Under the pieces are notes generated by a model, which saw only the letters and a list, made by a program, of their open reading frames with translations, searched no databases and was not told where the DNA came from. The translations under genes and the position numbers were made by a program. Positions 50,861-63,372 of a stretch of 64,000 nt of DNA are shown one piece after another. The stretch is from Acanthamoeba sp. SK_2022b (taxonomy: Eukaryota > Discosea > Longamoebia > Acanthamoebidae). The stretch lies in assembly GCA_027943245.1 (NCBI GenBank), contig JANDJZ010001753.1, forward strand, positions 62,001-126,000, read 5' to 3'. Within the stretch, counting starts at the first letter, position 1, and every line of letters begins with the position of its first letter.

Positions 50861-53800
50861 TCACACGGTCTCCTCGTCGAGCTTGGTGCCCAGCTGGAGG
50901 TTGAAGAACTCCAGCACCTCGCTCATGGCCGGTCGCTTGTCTGGACTCGCGTGCCAGCACTGCTTTATCAACCTCTTCATGTCTGTTGATGCACATTCGG
51001 TCAGGTCTGTGATGCGTGATGTTTTGGCGTATGTGTGTGACTGTGGGGGGGGGGTACCGCGAGGGAAATCGTGAGGAAGTGGCGGGCGGCGGCCCTCGAG
51101 GACGTCCAGGGTGACGGCCATAAAGTTGAGACCGGCGTAGGGCTGCCTGCGGGTCATGACCTCCCACATCACAATACCGAAAGAGAAGACGTCGGCCGCC
51201 TCGGAGTACTTCTCCCCGCGAAGCACTTCGGGCGCAGTCCAGCACGGGGTGCCGCAACGGGTCATGGTCGCGTTCTCCTCCTTGATTCGGGCGAAGCCAA
51301 AGTCGGCAACCTTCACGTTCCAGTTCTCGTCCACCTGGCACACACACGGCCAAGAAGAGGTAAGCCTGCGGTTTCAACTCCGATTAGCCGTACGAGGCTC
51401 CCCGTACCAGGAGGTTCGACGACTTGAGGTCGCGGTGGATGATGGCGGGGCTCAGTGAGTGCAAGTGGTTTACGCCCATCGCGGCACTCTGAAGGAGGCG
51501 GAGCTTCTTTGAGAAGCCCAACTTGGTCGAGTGGTTCGCCAGAATGTCCTTCAGCGCGCCCTGCTGCACATACTCGGTGACGATGCACAGATTGGGGCGC
51601 TTCACGCACGCGCCTGGGCACCAGAGCCAACGGTCAGCGGTGATCTCAGAGGGAAGCCGGGAGAGACAGGGGAAGTAGGGGAGCATACCAATGAAGAGTA
51701 CGATGTTGGGGTGGTGGAGCTGCGAGAGGAAGGCCATCTCGGCGCGGAATTCGAGCATGCGGCGCTCGTCGAGCTTCTGCTTGATGAACCGCTTCACGGC
51801 CACTGAGACGCCCTTCCACTTGCTCTCGTAGACGATGCCGTAGGAGCCCATGCCCACCTGCCGTCCGAGCTGGATGTCCTCGAAGTTGATGATCCATCGG
51901 CACATGTTGGCCGACGTGAGGAAATGGTCCTCCTGAAAGTCCAGGTCGTCGCCCGCCGTCCAGTCGGGTGTCTCCTTGAGAGACTCGCCCGTGCTGGTAG
52001 AGTGGTCGGTGCCCGTCCCGGTCGTGGTCGTCTCGGTGTCCACCTCGGCCACGCCCCCAAAGAAGCGGCCCTCGAGCCCGCGCACCTTGAGCTCGTACAG
52101 CTTGCCTGCGCGCCGTGTGCGAGACTGTGATGAGAGCCGACGACACAGCCAACAATGAAGGAGTGGAGGGGGTGATGAGGGGATGGGTGTCACCTTGGCA
52201 GTCGGGCATATCGAAGGTGCCCAGGCCCACCATCCGCTTGCGTTCCTGGCCCAGCTCGGTGGGCTTGGCCTTCTCGTGGACGGCCGCGGAGAGGATGATC
52301 TGCCCGCCGTGCGCGCGGGCCGTCAGGAACGCGGCGCTGTTGACCACGGGGCCGTGGTACTCCATGCGCCGCGTCATCGGGTCCTGCGATGTCTTGGGCG
52401 TGCCCAAGTGCACTCCCATGCGCACGCGCAGCCCTCGGAAGAGTGTCCTGTTGTGTGTGTGTGTGTGGGGGGGGGGGCGAGTTGCCTCGTCAGCATTCCT
52501 TGTGTTCGCCCTCTTGGGCGGTGGCGTGTGTGCGAACCTGTCGTCGCCTTCTTCGGCGGCTCCAGGGTGCTGGAGGAGAGATGCTGGCCACGGAGCGTCG
52601 AGCAGGGCCAGCTGTACGGCCATGCACCACTCGAGAGCGTCGGGCACGGCCTGGAAGGCCACACAGAACGAACCCTCTCCCGAGTTGCGGTCCTTGCCAA
52701 ACGAGACCACCTCGTAGCCGCGGTGGGCCTTGATGCGCTCGCGCATGAGTTCGTTATGGAGGATCGTGGCGTCACGCATGGCTGCCGGGTCGAACTCCCA
52801 TAGGGTGGCCGAGCAGGTGATGTCCGTGAACACGATGACCACTTCGCCGCGCGGGGCCGGCTCCGAGGTCGGGTGCAGCTTGATGCCGGCCGCGGCGCTG
52901 GGACCGGAGGCTTCGTCGCTCACGACGCTCGAGCTGTGTGCCGACGAGGAGGCCGATGTCGACGAGAAAGATTTGCTCGGCAGGGACCACGTCGACGTGC
53001 TACCACCCATCTTGAGGCTCGTCCCGGACAGGGACGACGACGACGAGCCGTGCAGCGAGCTCGACGAGGTGCCCAGACGGTTCATGATCTCCAGGAAGGT
53101 CGGGCGCATGGTCGGGTCGACGTGCCAGCAGTCGACGATCAGCTGTGCGTATTCACGCGGCGTGTGGTCGGGGATAAGAGGCCTCAGGTTGTCGCGGATC
53201 ACCGACACGGCCACGCCGGCGGGCCTGCAGTGTGCAGAGTATGAGTGAGTCATGCGTGCCTTTGATCGTTTTTTCTCAGGCCTAGCCAAGGGAAGGAGAT
53301 GACGCACGTCATGCCGGCGTAGGGCTGGTCCCGCGTGATTGTCTCCCAGAGGATGATACCGAAGCTGTAGACGTCGGCGAGGACGTAGTCGACGCCCTGA
53401 GCCTCCTGGAGAACCTCGGGCGCCAGCCACTGCACGGTGCCCTGAATGTCCTTGCTCGAGTTCTTCTCCATCTGGCCCTTGAACTTAGTCAGGCCAAAGT
53501 CACCCACCTGTGGGTGAACCGACCGCGGAGTGAGCGCCCTCGGGGAAAAAGTCATCCAATCAAAAGAAAGAACGAAATAAAAATCAACAAATATACCTTG
53601 ACGTTCCACTTGTTGTCGAGCAGCAGGTTGAGCGACTTGAGGTCCCTGTGCACTATACCGGAGGAGTGGAGGAAGTGCATGCCCTTGGCGGCCTGGTAGG
53701 TCATCTTGCACGTGAGAGCGAACGGGATCTCGGGCACCAGTTCATTGTGCAGCAACTGCAACAACGAAACCAAGTAGTCGCGTGTTAGTATTCCCCTTCA

Positions 53801-56800
53801 CTAGCGCAACGTAAGTGCAGAGGCCGGGAGACCGAGGAGGTTGGGCCTACGTCATAGAGAGAACCGAGGGACATGAGCTCCATGACGATGCACATCCTGG
53901 GCGGCTTGGTGCAGGCGGCCATGAAGAGAACCACATTGGGGTGCCGCAGAGCGGTCATCACGCGGACCTCGTCTCGGAAGCTGCGCTCGGTATCCTTGTT
54001 GACGTCCTTGGTCGTCATGACCTTGACCGCCACGTCGGTGCCCTTCCACACGGCCTTGTGGACTTCGCCAAACCCGCCGGTGCCCAGCAGGCCTACAAGC
54101 TCGAGCTCGTTGAAGTTGATAGACCAGTCGTCCTCCATCCGCCTCGACTTGCGAATGAAGAAGAGCAGCAGGCCAACGAACAACATCAAGAGCAAGCACA
54201 GGAGCACGATGGCTGGGATGATGGTGCCTGCAGATGACGTGTGTCCCAAGTGTGTCGGGCAGAGTGAGCCTCTGGTAATGGAACGACTATGAAGAGCTGA
54301 GGCGAAAGGTGTACCGAGAACGATGGGGAGGGCGAGATCAGTGCTACCGCTCGAGGAGGAGACGGGATCTTGGCAGTACTCGCCCTGCCTCGTGCTGTCG
54401 CATTGACAGGCGTGATTTTGGCACTGTCCAGCGTTGCTGCACAGCACGCCGTCGTTCACGCAACCATAGATGCTACTGACTGGGCTGCCTTGGCAGGTGA
54501 GGGACACCAGGTTGTCAAACACGATCTTGTGGCGGGAGAGAGAGTCAGGATCAGCGTCCATGTGATCTGGGGAACGGGTGGCCTACCTTTTGCATCACGG
54601 TGGAGGTGCTGGCTACGGTCTGGCCAAAGTGATCGGCTACCTGCGACGCCAGATCACTCGTCTGGGTCCAGTAGAGCCAGTCCGCGAGAGCGGCCGCCTT
54701 CACGCAGTCGACCATCTGAGTACGGAGCACCATCACCGAGATCACCGTGGCCACGGGCCAACTCTCCGCGCCCGGACCTGCGCACAAGGAGAATCAGCGT
54801 GAGCTCATGCTTGAGGGCTGGGCTTGTCAGGTCCAGCCAGGCGCACCAAGCAGGAGATTGGTAAAGTTCGTTGAGGCGCCAAAGTCGCTCAACGCCGAAG
54901 CGACGGACAGCTTGCTGGGCGCCACGACACTGGTAGGGGGGCTGGTAAGCGAGAAGCTAAACTGAGGAGGAGCAGTGAGCGGGCATACTTTCCGGCGACG
55001 TTGACCAGCGAGGCGGCCTGGGTCACCCGCTTTTGGAGGACGGCGTAGTAGGACCAGAAGCCGAATGAGTAGGGGTTGGCGGCGATCAGGTCCGGCACGT
55101 TGTTGGCGGTCGTCGTGATCGCGCGGCCCGTGGCCATCACGGGGTAGTTTAACTGGTAGCCGACGCCCAACTGTGCGCACACCAGACTCGAGTCAGCACT
55201 CTTAGGTTCAAACGACAATGGAATGAAGAGAAGTGTACACTTTGGTTGAACTTGGGCACCGTGGCGGCGAGGGCAGAGCTGATAAGGAAGTTGTTGACGG
55301 CTGACACATTCTGCACGATCACCGTGATGGGCATTTGCGGGAGCGTGAGATTGAGGTTAAGCTGGGCGATCGCCGAGTCGTTCCAGTACTCGATATTCCC
55401 TGTTGATAGGAGATGCGACCGCGGCGAAGGCGATGTTAGCCGGCCCAAGAATAGACCATCTACTCAGATAAAGAGAGAGGGAGTACCGAGATAGATGTCC
55501 GAGATGATATCAAAGCTCAGAACCAGCGACTCAGTGCCGACGAACTCGGGCAGATAGTAGGCCGGAACCAGGGGAGATGCCACCGCGGGGAACAGCACCA
55601 CATCAGGCATCGCCACGTACTCTACAAGAGGATCATGAACATCAGTCGCGGGTACCCATTTACCCATTTCCCCCCAGATGGGATTACGCACGGTCCTCGG
55701 TGAGCCCGACGGCGGTTACACCAAAATCGATGTCCTGTGCCGTCATCTCGGTGACAGCAGCCTGCGTGGTCTGCTGATAGTACTTGACGAGGAATGACGC
55801 CGATGGATACGAGTCACTGCCGGACACAAGGACACGAAGATGTGAGCAATCAGGACATTAAAATGATTGGCTTTGGTTGGTTAGGTTTTGGTGGGCGTAC
55901 GCCCAGGCGGTGAACAGCGGCTGGGGGCTGCCCAGGCCCAGGAGCACAGCCGTCTGAAGGGCGCGAGTGCCTCCGGTGCACTCGATGGTCTCGAGGGTAT
56001 CGATGAAGTGCTTCTGGAGATTGGTCACCAACGCCGGAAAGTATTGGGCATTGGACAGCGAGATCACGTAGTCGTTGAGCTGCACCCAGCTGAAGAAGAG
56101 CAGCAGCCCCTGGGTAGAGGAGCACATGAGGGTGGTGACGTTTTTGTGGATGACCACGAACTGGAGATAGGCCAGTGGCCACGACGCTGTTCCTCCGCCG
56201 TTGAAGATGTCCGCGGCCAGATTGCCGCCGTCAAAGGCCGAACGGAAGTCGTACATCGACGCCTGGACGGCGGCTGTCGAGATCGTCACTTTCGTCCCGG
56301 CCTTGTTCTTCATCGACGCTAAGGGGAGCCCCGCGCTCTTGGCCTGGGCCCACGTCAGGAAGGTCATGCTTCCCGCCAGTCCCTGAGAGCCTCAGCCGGA
56401 GTTAGTCATGTTGGCACTACCGTGGAGAAGGAGACACCTACCCGCACTTGGGCGGCGGCGGTGGTCGTATTGGAGGAGATGACAGCCGTGGCCTGAACGT
56501 GGGGCAGGTTCGCGAGATGACCCCCGGCGGCGCTCAGCTGGGCGGCGAACTCGGCGCTAAAGTTGGAGAGCGCCCTCCCGAAGACGGCGCCCAGGCCAAG
56601 CGTGGACGTCGACGGCAGCACAAGGTTGATGGCCGTGTTGGGGAGGCTCGCTCCGGGGTTGAGGGCGACGATTTGGCTGTGGTTCCACACGGTCACGTTA
56701 CCCACCCAGATGGCCGCCAGCGTAGGCCCATCGAGGTTGAGCACCGTGCTGGTGGGAAGGGACCCGGTGAGGTTGTAGGCTACTACAATGCCGCCGCCGA

Positions 56801-57279
56801 CGAGAGGCAGCTGGATCGCGTCGAGCTCGGCAAGGAGGGAATCGTTCAGGGGGCTTTCGAAGCTCATAAAGTCGACCAGTCCCAATTCGAAGCTGCTCAC
56901 GGCTGCTTCGTCGGAGCTCGCCCCCGTGTAGGTGATTGTCACGCTGTCTTTACTGTACGGGTATTGGCCGCCCCAGGCCCCGAATAAACCCGTCACGCTC
57001 GCCGCCCCTGTTCCGTATAACTGATCGCACCACGCAACAGACACGACTGTACATCACAGCACAAAGCGCCACCAAACTGAGTTAGGGCCAAAAAGGAGGA
57101 CATTCTCGACGAATGAAGAGAACAGTCTGGGCCAACTAAAAGAATCTTAAAGAGAGGCAGACAAGGGATAATGGTTCAGAGGAGGGCGATTGCTCACAGG
57201 TAAAAAGGAGCAACGCGGTCGTTGCAAGGCGCGACGACGCTACCGGCGCCCTAAGAGAGCAGTGGCGCTTTCGGTCCAT
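50861..57279 (-). CDS. Receptor: tandem PstS-like ectodomain, EGF, TM, TKL kinase, cyclase-like domain, second TKL kinase
   Basis: From ATG 57279 a signal peptide ([20 protein letters not shown], completed by a splice) leads to a PstS-type phosphate-binding fold: [59 protein letters not shown] second, weaker copy includes [20 protein letters not shown]. Then an EGF-like module ([20 protein letters not shown]) and a TM ([20 protein letters not shown]). Kinase 1: [44 protein letters not shown]. Next a class III cyclase-like domain: [64 protein letters not shown]. Kinase 2: [44 protein letters not shown], ending [12 protein letters not shown], stop 50861-50863. Both kinases keep Lys, HRD and DFG. 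The cyclase lacks the second metal Asp and the NxxxR Arg. Kinase-cyclase-kinase receptors are known from Acanthamoeba. The ligand (phosphate or other) is inferred. Confidence 0.88.
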
Positions 57280-57816
57280 GTTACTGAGGGTTCTTGCTCT
57301 TCGCCTCGGTAGTTTGAGGTTTTGGTATCAACGTCTGGTCTCTGCTGCCGTTACGTTTGTCTCTCCCTTGCAGCGCGCGGAGGTTTAGTCCCTGTCAGCA
57401 ACGCCGGTACCAAAAATACACAACACCGCCGGAGACTTGCCGGTCGCCATCCGCCAGCCTATCGCCTCCGCTACCCGTCAGCGTTGGTACCGCGGTTGTG
57501 GTGCAGGTGCCCAATCCGCTTGAAGGGATGCCCAATTAACAATTGTCCAGACAATTCATATGTCATGACGCGTAACCAATGGCGAAGCAAATGCGCGGGC
57601 AGAACCGGCGAAGAGTGAACGGGTTGGCGGGGCCGCGCCCAACGGGCCAATCGCATTTACGCTCGCAACGCCAGTCATTTCCAGTACTAGGGCCCCTCAC
57701 CTGGGCGACGGCGGGAGTGGTGGTAATAGCGCGTGTATTCTGACCGAGCACGGTGTTGTGGTCAAACTTTTGTCTCATTTCGATCTGTAGGTCGGCGCTT
57801 CCGGCAGCGGACTCCT
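57280..57816. other. Intergenic block between receptor kinase start and sterol reductase end
   Basis: About 540 bases with the promoter of the minus-strand receptor on the left side. No gene recognised. A pseudo-palindromic stretch at about 57530-57560 is not convincing. Confidence 0.4.
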
Positions 57817-60454
57817 CTAAATGACGTAGGGGATGAAGGTGTAGGGAACGAGTTCGCAGTACCTGTCCCAGTCCTTGCCGTACTTCCTCCTGCACTTCTG
57901 CAGATCCCTGCTCGTTTTGTTGCCCGAGATGAACACCAAAAAGAAGGTCAAGACGCGTTCGGGTTAGTTTCCCGTCAAGGGTCAAGGAGAGGGGGACAGT
58001 CCAGCGTTGCCGCGCACCTGATGCAACGGTGGGTGATCATGGGGACAAAGAAGCACACATAGAAGTAGGGCAGGAAATGGTCGAATCTGCGAGGATGAAT
58101 GGAGGGTCAATGCGTATTGACTAAGTCACGACGGGGCCGAGGGGCAGGGCGTACCCGCAAATGAGGCCCCAAGAGAGAGCCATCATGACGTCGGCGGTGT
58201 AGTGAATCTTGCGCGCGTATCTGTCGGGCCGTCCGCGCGTGAGATAACGACACGAGCGATTGGGAAAGGGTAGCGAGACACTGACTCCCGTACCTGTACC
58301 AGCCGTCGGTAAGCAGCACACTGCCGCACTCGGCCTTGAGGTACCTGGGGTTGTCCAGAGTACCCCAGGGCAGCTGAGGGAAGGCCATCCTCGGGACGTA
58401 GGTTCCCTTGAGCTTCATGCGGAAGCGGTTCTGGTAGCACAGAAAGAGGATGTCGAGATCAATCAGGTGGTTAGCCTCTCACTCCTCCAACACGCACGCA
58501 CACGTATCAAAAGTGCAACGACGAACGGGGAGGAGCTCAGGTTGCCCACCTTCTGACTGTTGCAGGTGTCCCAGATGTAGTAGGCGCCGATGAGCAGCGC
58601 GAAGCAGAAGACGGTGTACGGGGTCGAGTGCTCGAAGGGACCATGTTTCAGGATGTAGTAGGAGTTGAAGCAGTACACGAGCGGCACGCCGGCGCAGTTC
58701 CAGAAGATGAGCATCCAGCCCTGTTAGTTCGTGAGTTGGGCCGCACGCACGCAGCACGGGCGGTGTGAGCAGTCGCATGGGCTTATCAACCGAAGCGGAA
58801 CGGGGTCGTACCCACTTCTCGTAGAAGATGTCCCAGGTGGGAGGCACGCACTCCTCGCCCTTCATGCAGGCGTTGGTGTAGAGGCCGTGCGCAACGAGCA
58901 TGAATATCATGGGGGTCGAGAGGTGGCCGTAGACCTCGTACTGTTTGGCGGCGGCGCCGACGGTCAAGAAGAAGAGCATGATCCAGGCCACGCGCAGCTG
59001 TACACAGCAGCAACTGACCGTGAGCGATGTCATTGGGCTCAGAGACGTAGCGGAAGACGAAGAGTGGAGAAAGGGATACCTCAGTCCAGAACTTGAAGTC
59101 AAAGGTGCCGATGCGCGGGTTGAGCCAAGCGCCCATGAAGAAGTCGTAGGAGTGATTGCCGTACATGCGGTGGGTCTGTACGCGCGCCGAGGAGGGTCGT
59201 TAGACGACAATGACGACAGCAGCGCTAGGGGAAGAGCGCGTCCAAACCTTCTTGAACACGAAGGCCAGGATGTAGGTGATGAGTGAGATGGCGTCGCTGG
59301 AAAGCATGGCCACTTAGAGAGGAGAAGGCAAACAGTCAACGCGCAAACCGACAGCAAGCGAATAAACAGTCCATGGGGTTGGAGGCGAGGACAGTACCGG
59401 TGGTCAGAGGCCCCAGGTTGTCGCCGATGGAAGCCAGGGAGAAGTAGCCGTAGTAGTGCAGCACGCCAGCGGTAAACAGAGTGACTGTAACAAGCACGCA
59501 CCAAGTCAGATCACACATTTGGCATGATGAGGCGGTGGTTTGGGGCAGCAATAAAAAGTCGTCTTTGTCCGGTAGCACGCACCATACCACGAAGCCACGC
59601 CGTTGCAGTTGTACACCAGCGTCTTGTGACCTTCCGAAGGAACGGGCAGGCCCTGAAACGGAGCGCGAAGCAAGGTCAGCGCTCCACGCACGTGAGCGGG
59701 CCTCGCATCGACATCATGTCATACCTTGGACTGGATGCCGGGCATGGTCGCGGCAAGGACGCCTTCAAAGATAAGGAAGCCGAAATAGATCTTGGCGGCC
59801 GTCCAGCTGGGAAGAGCACCTGCAGGGACAAGAGGAGCACAAAGAGTGTATGCACGTAAGCACCCCAATCCACTGAACGAAGTTCCAACTCCGAAGTTAG
59901 TTCTCACAGTCGTTGTACCGTCGAGAACGTGCTGGTACATCCGCTGGAAGAAGGGCCCGATGTCCGACAGGGAAGTGGGCGCGGCAACAGCGCCTGGGCG
60001 CAGAGCAAGAGGTGAGAGTTGAGCTTTGGGGGAGTTACTCGCACCACAAAACAAGAAGCAAAATAATGAACAAAGAATAATGGTCCATTAAAGAACACCA
60101 AGAATATAGCACTGCCGGGATACCGTTGTAGTAGGTGAGGCAAATCCACAAATAGAGCATGAGGAAGTGCGAGAAGATCATGATAATGGTGGTGCCAATC
60201 GGACCGCCGAACTCGAGCTCGATCTCCTCATCGATTTTCTCCTCGTGGCGTCGGACTGTGCTTGTGCAATTAGTGTAGAACGAATTTGCGTTGTCCAGCC
60301 CGTTTCGTTCGACGAAGTGTAAATTGAATCAGATTTTGCTAACAATAAACTTCACCGGTAACGGAAAAGATCGAAGTTAAGTACGTTTAGCTTCGCTGTC
60401 ATTTTTACCGACCTGCTTGGCCTTTCCGCTGCCTGCACCACGTCGTGACGACAT
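57817..60454 (-). CDS. ERG4: Sterol reductase of the ERG4/ERG24 family, probably C-24(28) sterol reductase
   Basis: Multi-pass ER membrane enzyme using NADPH; ERG4 performs the last step of ergosterol synthesis. From ATG 60454 a short basic leader ([15 protein letters not shown]) splices to [20 protein letters not shown]. Membrane segments follow: [40 protein letters not shown], and [20 protein letters not shown]. Then [40 protein letters not shown] and [20 protein letters not shown]. The C-terminal signature is [17 protein letters not shown] ([20 protein letters not shown]), then [20 protein letters not shown] and SWGLICG. It ends [20 protein letters not shown] and PYVI, stop 57817-57819. 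The KYGxDWxxYC and ARKIHYTAD motifs fit ERG4 better than DHCR7 or C14 reductase. At least eight short introns split it. Confidence 0.85.
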
Positions 60455-60820
60455 CTTCGTTACTCCTCCTCCTGTAATACACGCACAATAACTTCTCACC
60501 AACTAAATTAAACTTGCTATTTTTCCTTCTATTTTCGGATTGGCTTTTGATTACGTTCTTTTAGCGAATAGGCGTGGAGGTGCTTATTTTCCTGTCGTTC
60601 CTTTTTGACAAAATAAAATTCAACTGAAAAGGAAAACGGCCCTTCTAACGCGTTCCAAAAGACAAGAAGACAACTTGGGAGGCTCTGCACCAACGACGAG
60701 CGAGAAAGAAGACTGAGTCTGAGGGTGTGTTTAACCTTTTATTTGAATTTCGAACCGATGTAGATAAGAAGTTAAACACACCCTCAGAGTTCCTCCCTCT
60801 GTTAACCAGCGCCCTCAACC
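60455..60820. other. Intergenic block with a 17-bp perfect hairpin
   Basis: Between the sterol reductase start (-) and the EGF-like gene stop (-). A/T-rich at 60540-60620. It contains the inverted repeat listed separately. Confidence 0.5.
60719..60787. repeat. Perfect 17-bp inverted repeat with 35-base loop
   Basis: ctgagggtgtgtttaac (60719-60735) and gttaaacacaccctcag (60771-60787) are exact reverse complements. It lies 34 bases downstream of the EGF-like gene stop on the minus strand, so it would be in the 3' UTR. It may be an RNA hairpin, or the remains of a small inverted-repeat element. Confidence 0.9.
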
Positions 60821-62036
60821 TTAGAACATCTCCTCAAGGAGCAGCTGTTCGGGAGTGGGGTCGCATGGGTCTGGGATTGGGGTCACCCCCGATAGGCGCG
60901 TGAGCACCTCATCGTCGAACTCAGTAATGTCATTCAGGGGCCCATCCGCAAAGTCCCTGCGGCAGAAGCGTGGTGAGCCACGCAGGGAAACCACGCATTG
61001 GGAGGGCGGCATACTGGATCTCAAGAATCCACTCCGCGACGTCCTCCTCAAGCACTTCCGTGTAGGGGTTATATCTCTTGTTCAGGGACTTAAGTGTGGC
61101 AAGCTTTTGGAGAGTGGCCTCAATGCTGGCCTGCAGCGCCGAGGTGGTCTCCAACAAAAGAAGACGTGACACATATTCCTGCCAGAACCGATCATGGAGA
61201 GGTAAGCAATACGTCTCTCATCGCAATTGCTGCCCAAGCGGTTTTACCTGAGGCTGACCGTATAGATCTGAACCGCAGTTGCACTGAATGTTCTGCTCGG
61301 AGCAGAAGCCACACTCGGTAAGCTTACCTGCGTCATATGAGGTCAGTTGAGGCACTCATACATGCACATCTTATCAATCCCCAGAGCTTTTGGTACCCTC
61401 ACAATCCACCTTGCGGTCGCACGATTCCCCGGTCCAGCCGGGCTGGCACGAGCACTCGTTAATGCCCACGCAATCGCCGTGACCGCTGCACCAGTTGGTC
61501 TCGAAGCATTGGACCTGGAGAGCCAGCGCGATACCGGGCATCAGGAAGAGGAATGAAGCTAACTGCTCAAGGTTGCCGTACCTCTCGGTTGAAAATGGTA
61601 AGCTTCGAGCCACTGGTGATCTTGAGCCTGCTCTGCGAGCCTATCCTGGCGCTCGACACTTGAACTTGGTCGTTGGAAAGCACGGCTACCGCGTCGGCTT
61701 GCAACAACAAAACTTTGGAAATCTCTGTGGGGATCTTGGCGTCTTGCCAGTTATCGGCGTTCGTCCTGTATCGTTCCTTGGGTGAGATTGAGAAGACGAG
61801 GGGGGCGGGAGTCAAAGCACTAACCATTCGCCGTCGGTATTGTTTGCTCGCCAAACCGCATCAACATCGCAGTCGTCGACATCCTCATCAGGCCCCCGGG
61901 CACCTGCTGGGTGATCAGCAAAAGAGGGGCCGCTGTGAAGGTGAAAGCAATTTTAAGGGGCGGGGAGCATACCGAGAGCTGCCGAGGAACAGGCCAACAA
62001 AAATGCGAGTACAACGAATAGCAGTTGAGTTCGCAT
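60821..62036 (-). CDS. Secreted protein with beta-repeat-like N-terminal part and one EGF-like domain
   Basis: ATG 62036 opens a signal peptide (MRTQLLFVVLAFLLACSSAA). The next exon in its best frame reads DEDVDDCDVDAVWRANNTDG, then NADNWQDAKIPTEISKVLLL. The N-W...V/IP pattern followed by alternating hydrophobic strands (VQVSSARIGSQSRLKITSGS) resembles bacterial-type secreted beta-helix repeats. One EGF-like domain follows (CFETNWCSGHGDCVGINECS, then CQPGWTGESCDRKVDCEG). Next is a Cys-rich link (KLTECGFCSEQNIQCNCGSD) and a helical C-terminus (LQASIEATLQKLATLKSLNK and DVAEWILEIQYAALPMRG). It ends PCDPTPEQLLLEEMF, stop 60821-60823. There is no TM after the signal, so secretion is likely. Function unknown; not assigned to a family. 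Confidence 0.65.
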
Positions 62037-63372
62037 AATGAAGAGACAAAGGTGAACAACAGCACCGAAGAAGCGCTCTCTTCCAAAGTGGAAACAATCG
62101 CAGGGCGTCAATCAACTCTTCACCGCTTCCTGGTCTTCGCGTACGGTTTCCTTTGTTGGTGTGCGGGTGGCCCGCCCCCATTGGCAGAGGAAACTTATGT
62201 ATGCGAGGGAAAAGGAATTTCCAGAGTGCAAGAATGTAAGGAATGAGGACCCGGCTGAGCACAACGGGCCACAAGAAGCGTCTGCGCGGAATGCTTTTGT
62301 AACTCGACAGGCACTGACATCCATACCTTACTGCCAATGTAATGTGAGAACTTTTGACAGCTGCCTTCCGGACAGCCTCTGGCATCCCTGTCCCGCCAGC
62401 CGCGGCGGAACCTTTTTTCCTGCATTCCTCTTGCTCTTTGGAATGCTCAGGCCAGTCGCGGCGTGCGGCCACACTCTACCCACATCAAATCAAGATCCCA
62501 AGCAGCCTTTCCACGTCTGGCCAGCAAGCTACCGCACCAGCCCATCTATCTTCGAGTTGAACCTCCCGCGAGGCCTCTCTTCGCGACATCGGCCCTGAAG
62601 CTTCAGCACCTTTCTGCCAAGGCACGGGCCACCTCAAGGTGTCTTGGAGGTTGGTCTTTTTCTTCTGGTTGGAGGGGAAGGCGAAGAACGCGGCCGCCGG
62701 CATGCAAGACGGCCATACCAGCAGCCATATCGAACGTAATATTTAGACTATGGCGTAGGGAAAGAAGCCCAAATTAGCAGCATTTTTGCTGCAGTCGCCA
62801 GGAGCGCCCCCTCGCCAAGCCTTGCCTCCCGGAACGCGTCAACCATCAAACTTCTTTCTTCTGCCCGCATCATCTTAAACACTTTTGTGCGAGGATTGAT
62901 CAAACTCAATCCTCAGCTCACCTCGCCACTTCGTTTATGTTCGGCTGGACCAGCTGAACGCCCCATCTTCTGCCTGTGCCTCCTCCTTCTCTCTTTGTGC
63001 AGCTCGCTTTTTCTCTTTTTCCTATCTGCTCTTCGGTGGGGATGGACGGAAACTTCGGCTTCACCAACCACAACGTTGGTGCCGCGAGATGCGCGTTGTT
63101 TACGCCGTCGTGCGAACTCGCACCGACGAGCCTGCCATCGCATCTTGTAGCGCTTGTGCCAGCGCGCAAGATCCGTCAATGCTCCCCCTGCCCACATCAT
63201 CAATTCAAAACTAAGGCAAAGATTGAAACGTAAACAAAGACTGATTTTTATGCCTCGGCAGCAACTCTTATTTTTGTGGTCTTTCCCTTCCCGAGCACCA
63301 GCTTCGTCTCACAAACTCACAACCTATATCCGCAGGACCTGGATAGGACAAACTCAACTCTCCGCCCCCGCC
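62037..63372. other. 1.3-kb block without a supported gene
   Basis: It lies between divergent start codons. Several frames of 60-180 codons exist on both strands but none shows coherent domains or convincing splice joining. Composition is mixed, with moderate CpG. It may hold a divergent promoter, UTR exons, or a small gene I could not recognise. Confidence 0.4.

Noticed and set aside
62161..62598. 145-codon plus-strand ORF and a 185-codon minus-strand ORF (61915-62472)
   Set aside because: No coherent domain, no signal and mutual overlap. Neither could be preferred.
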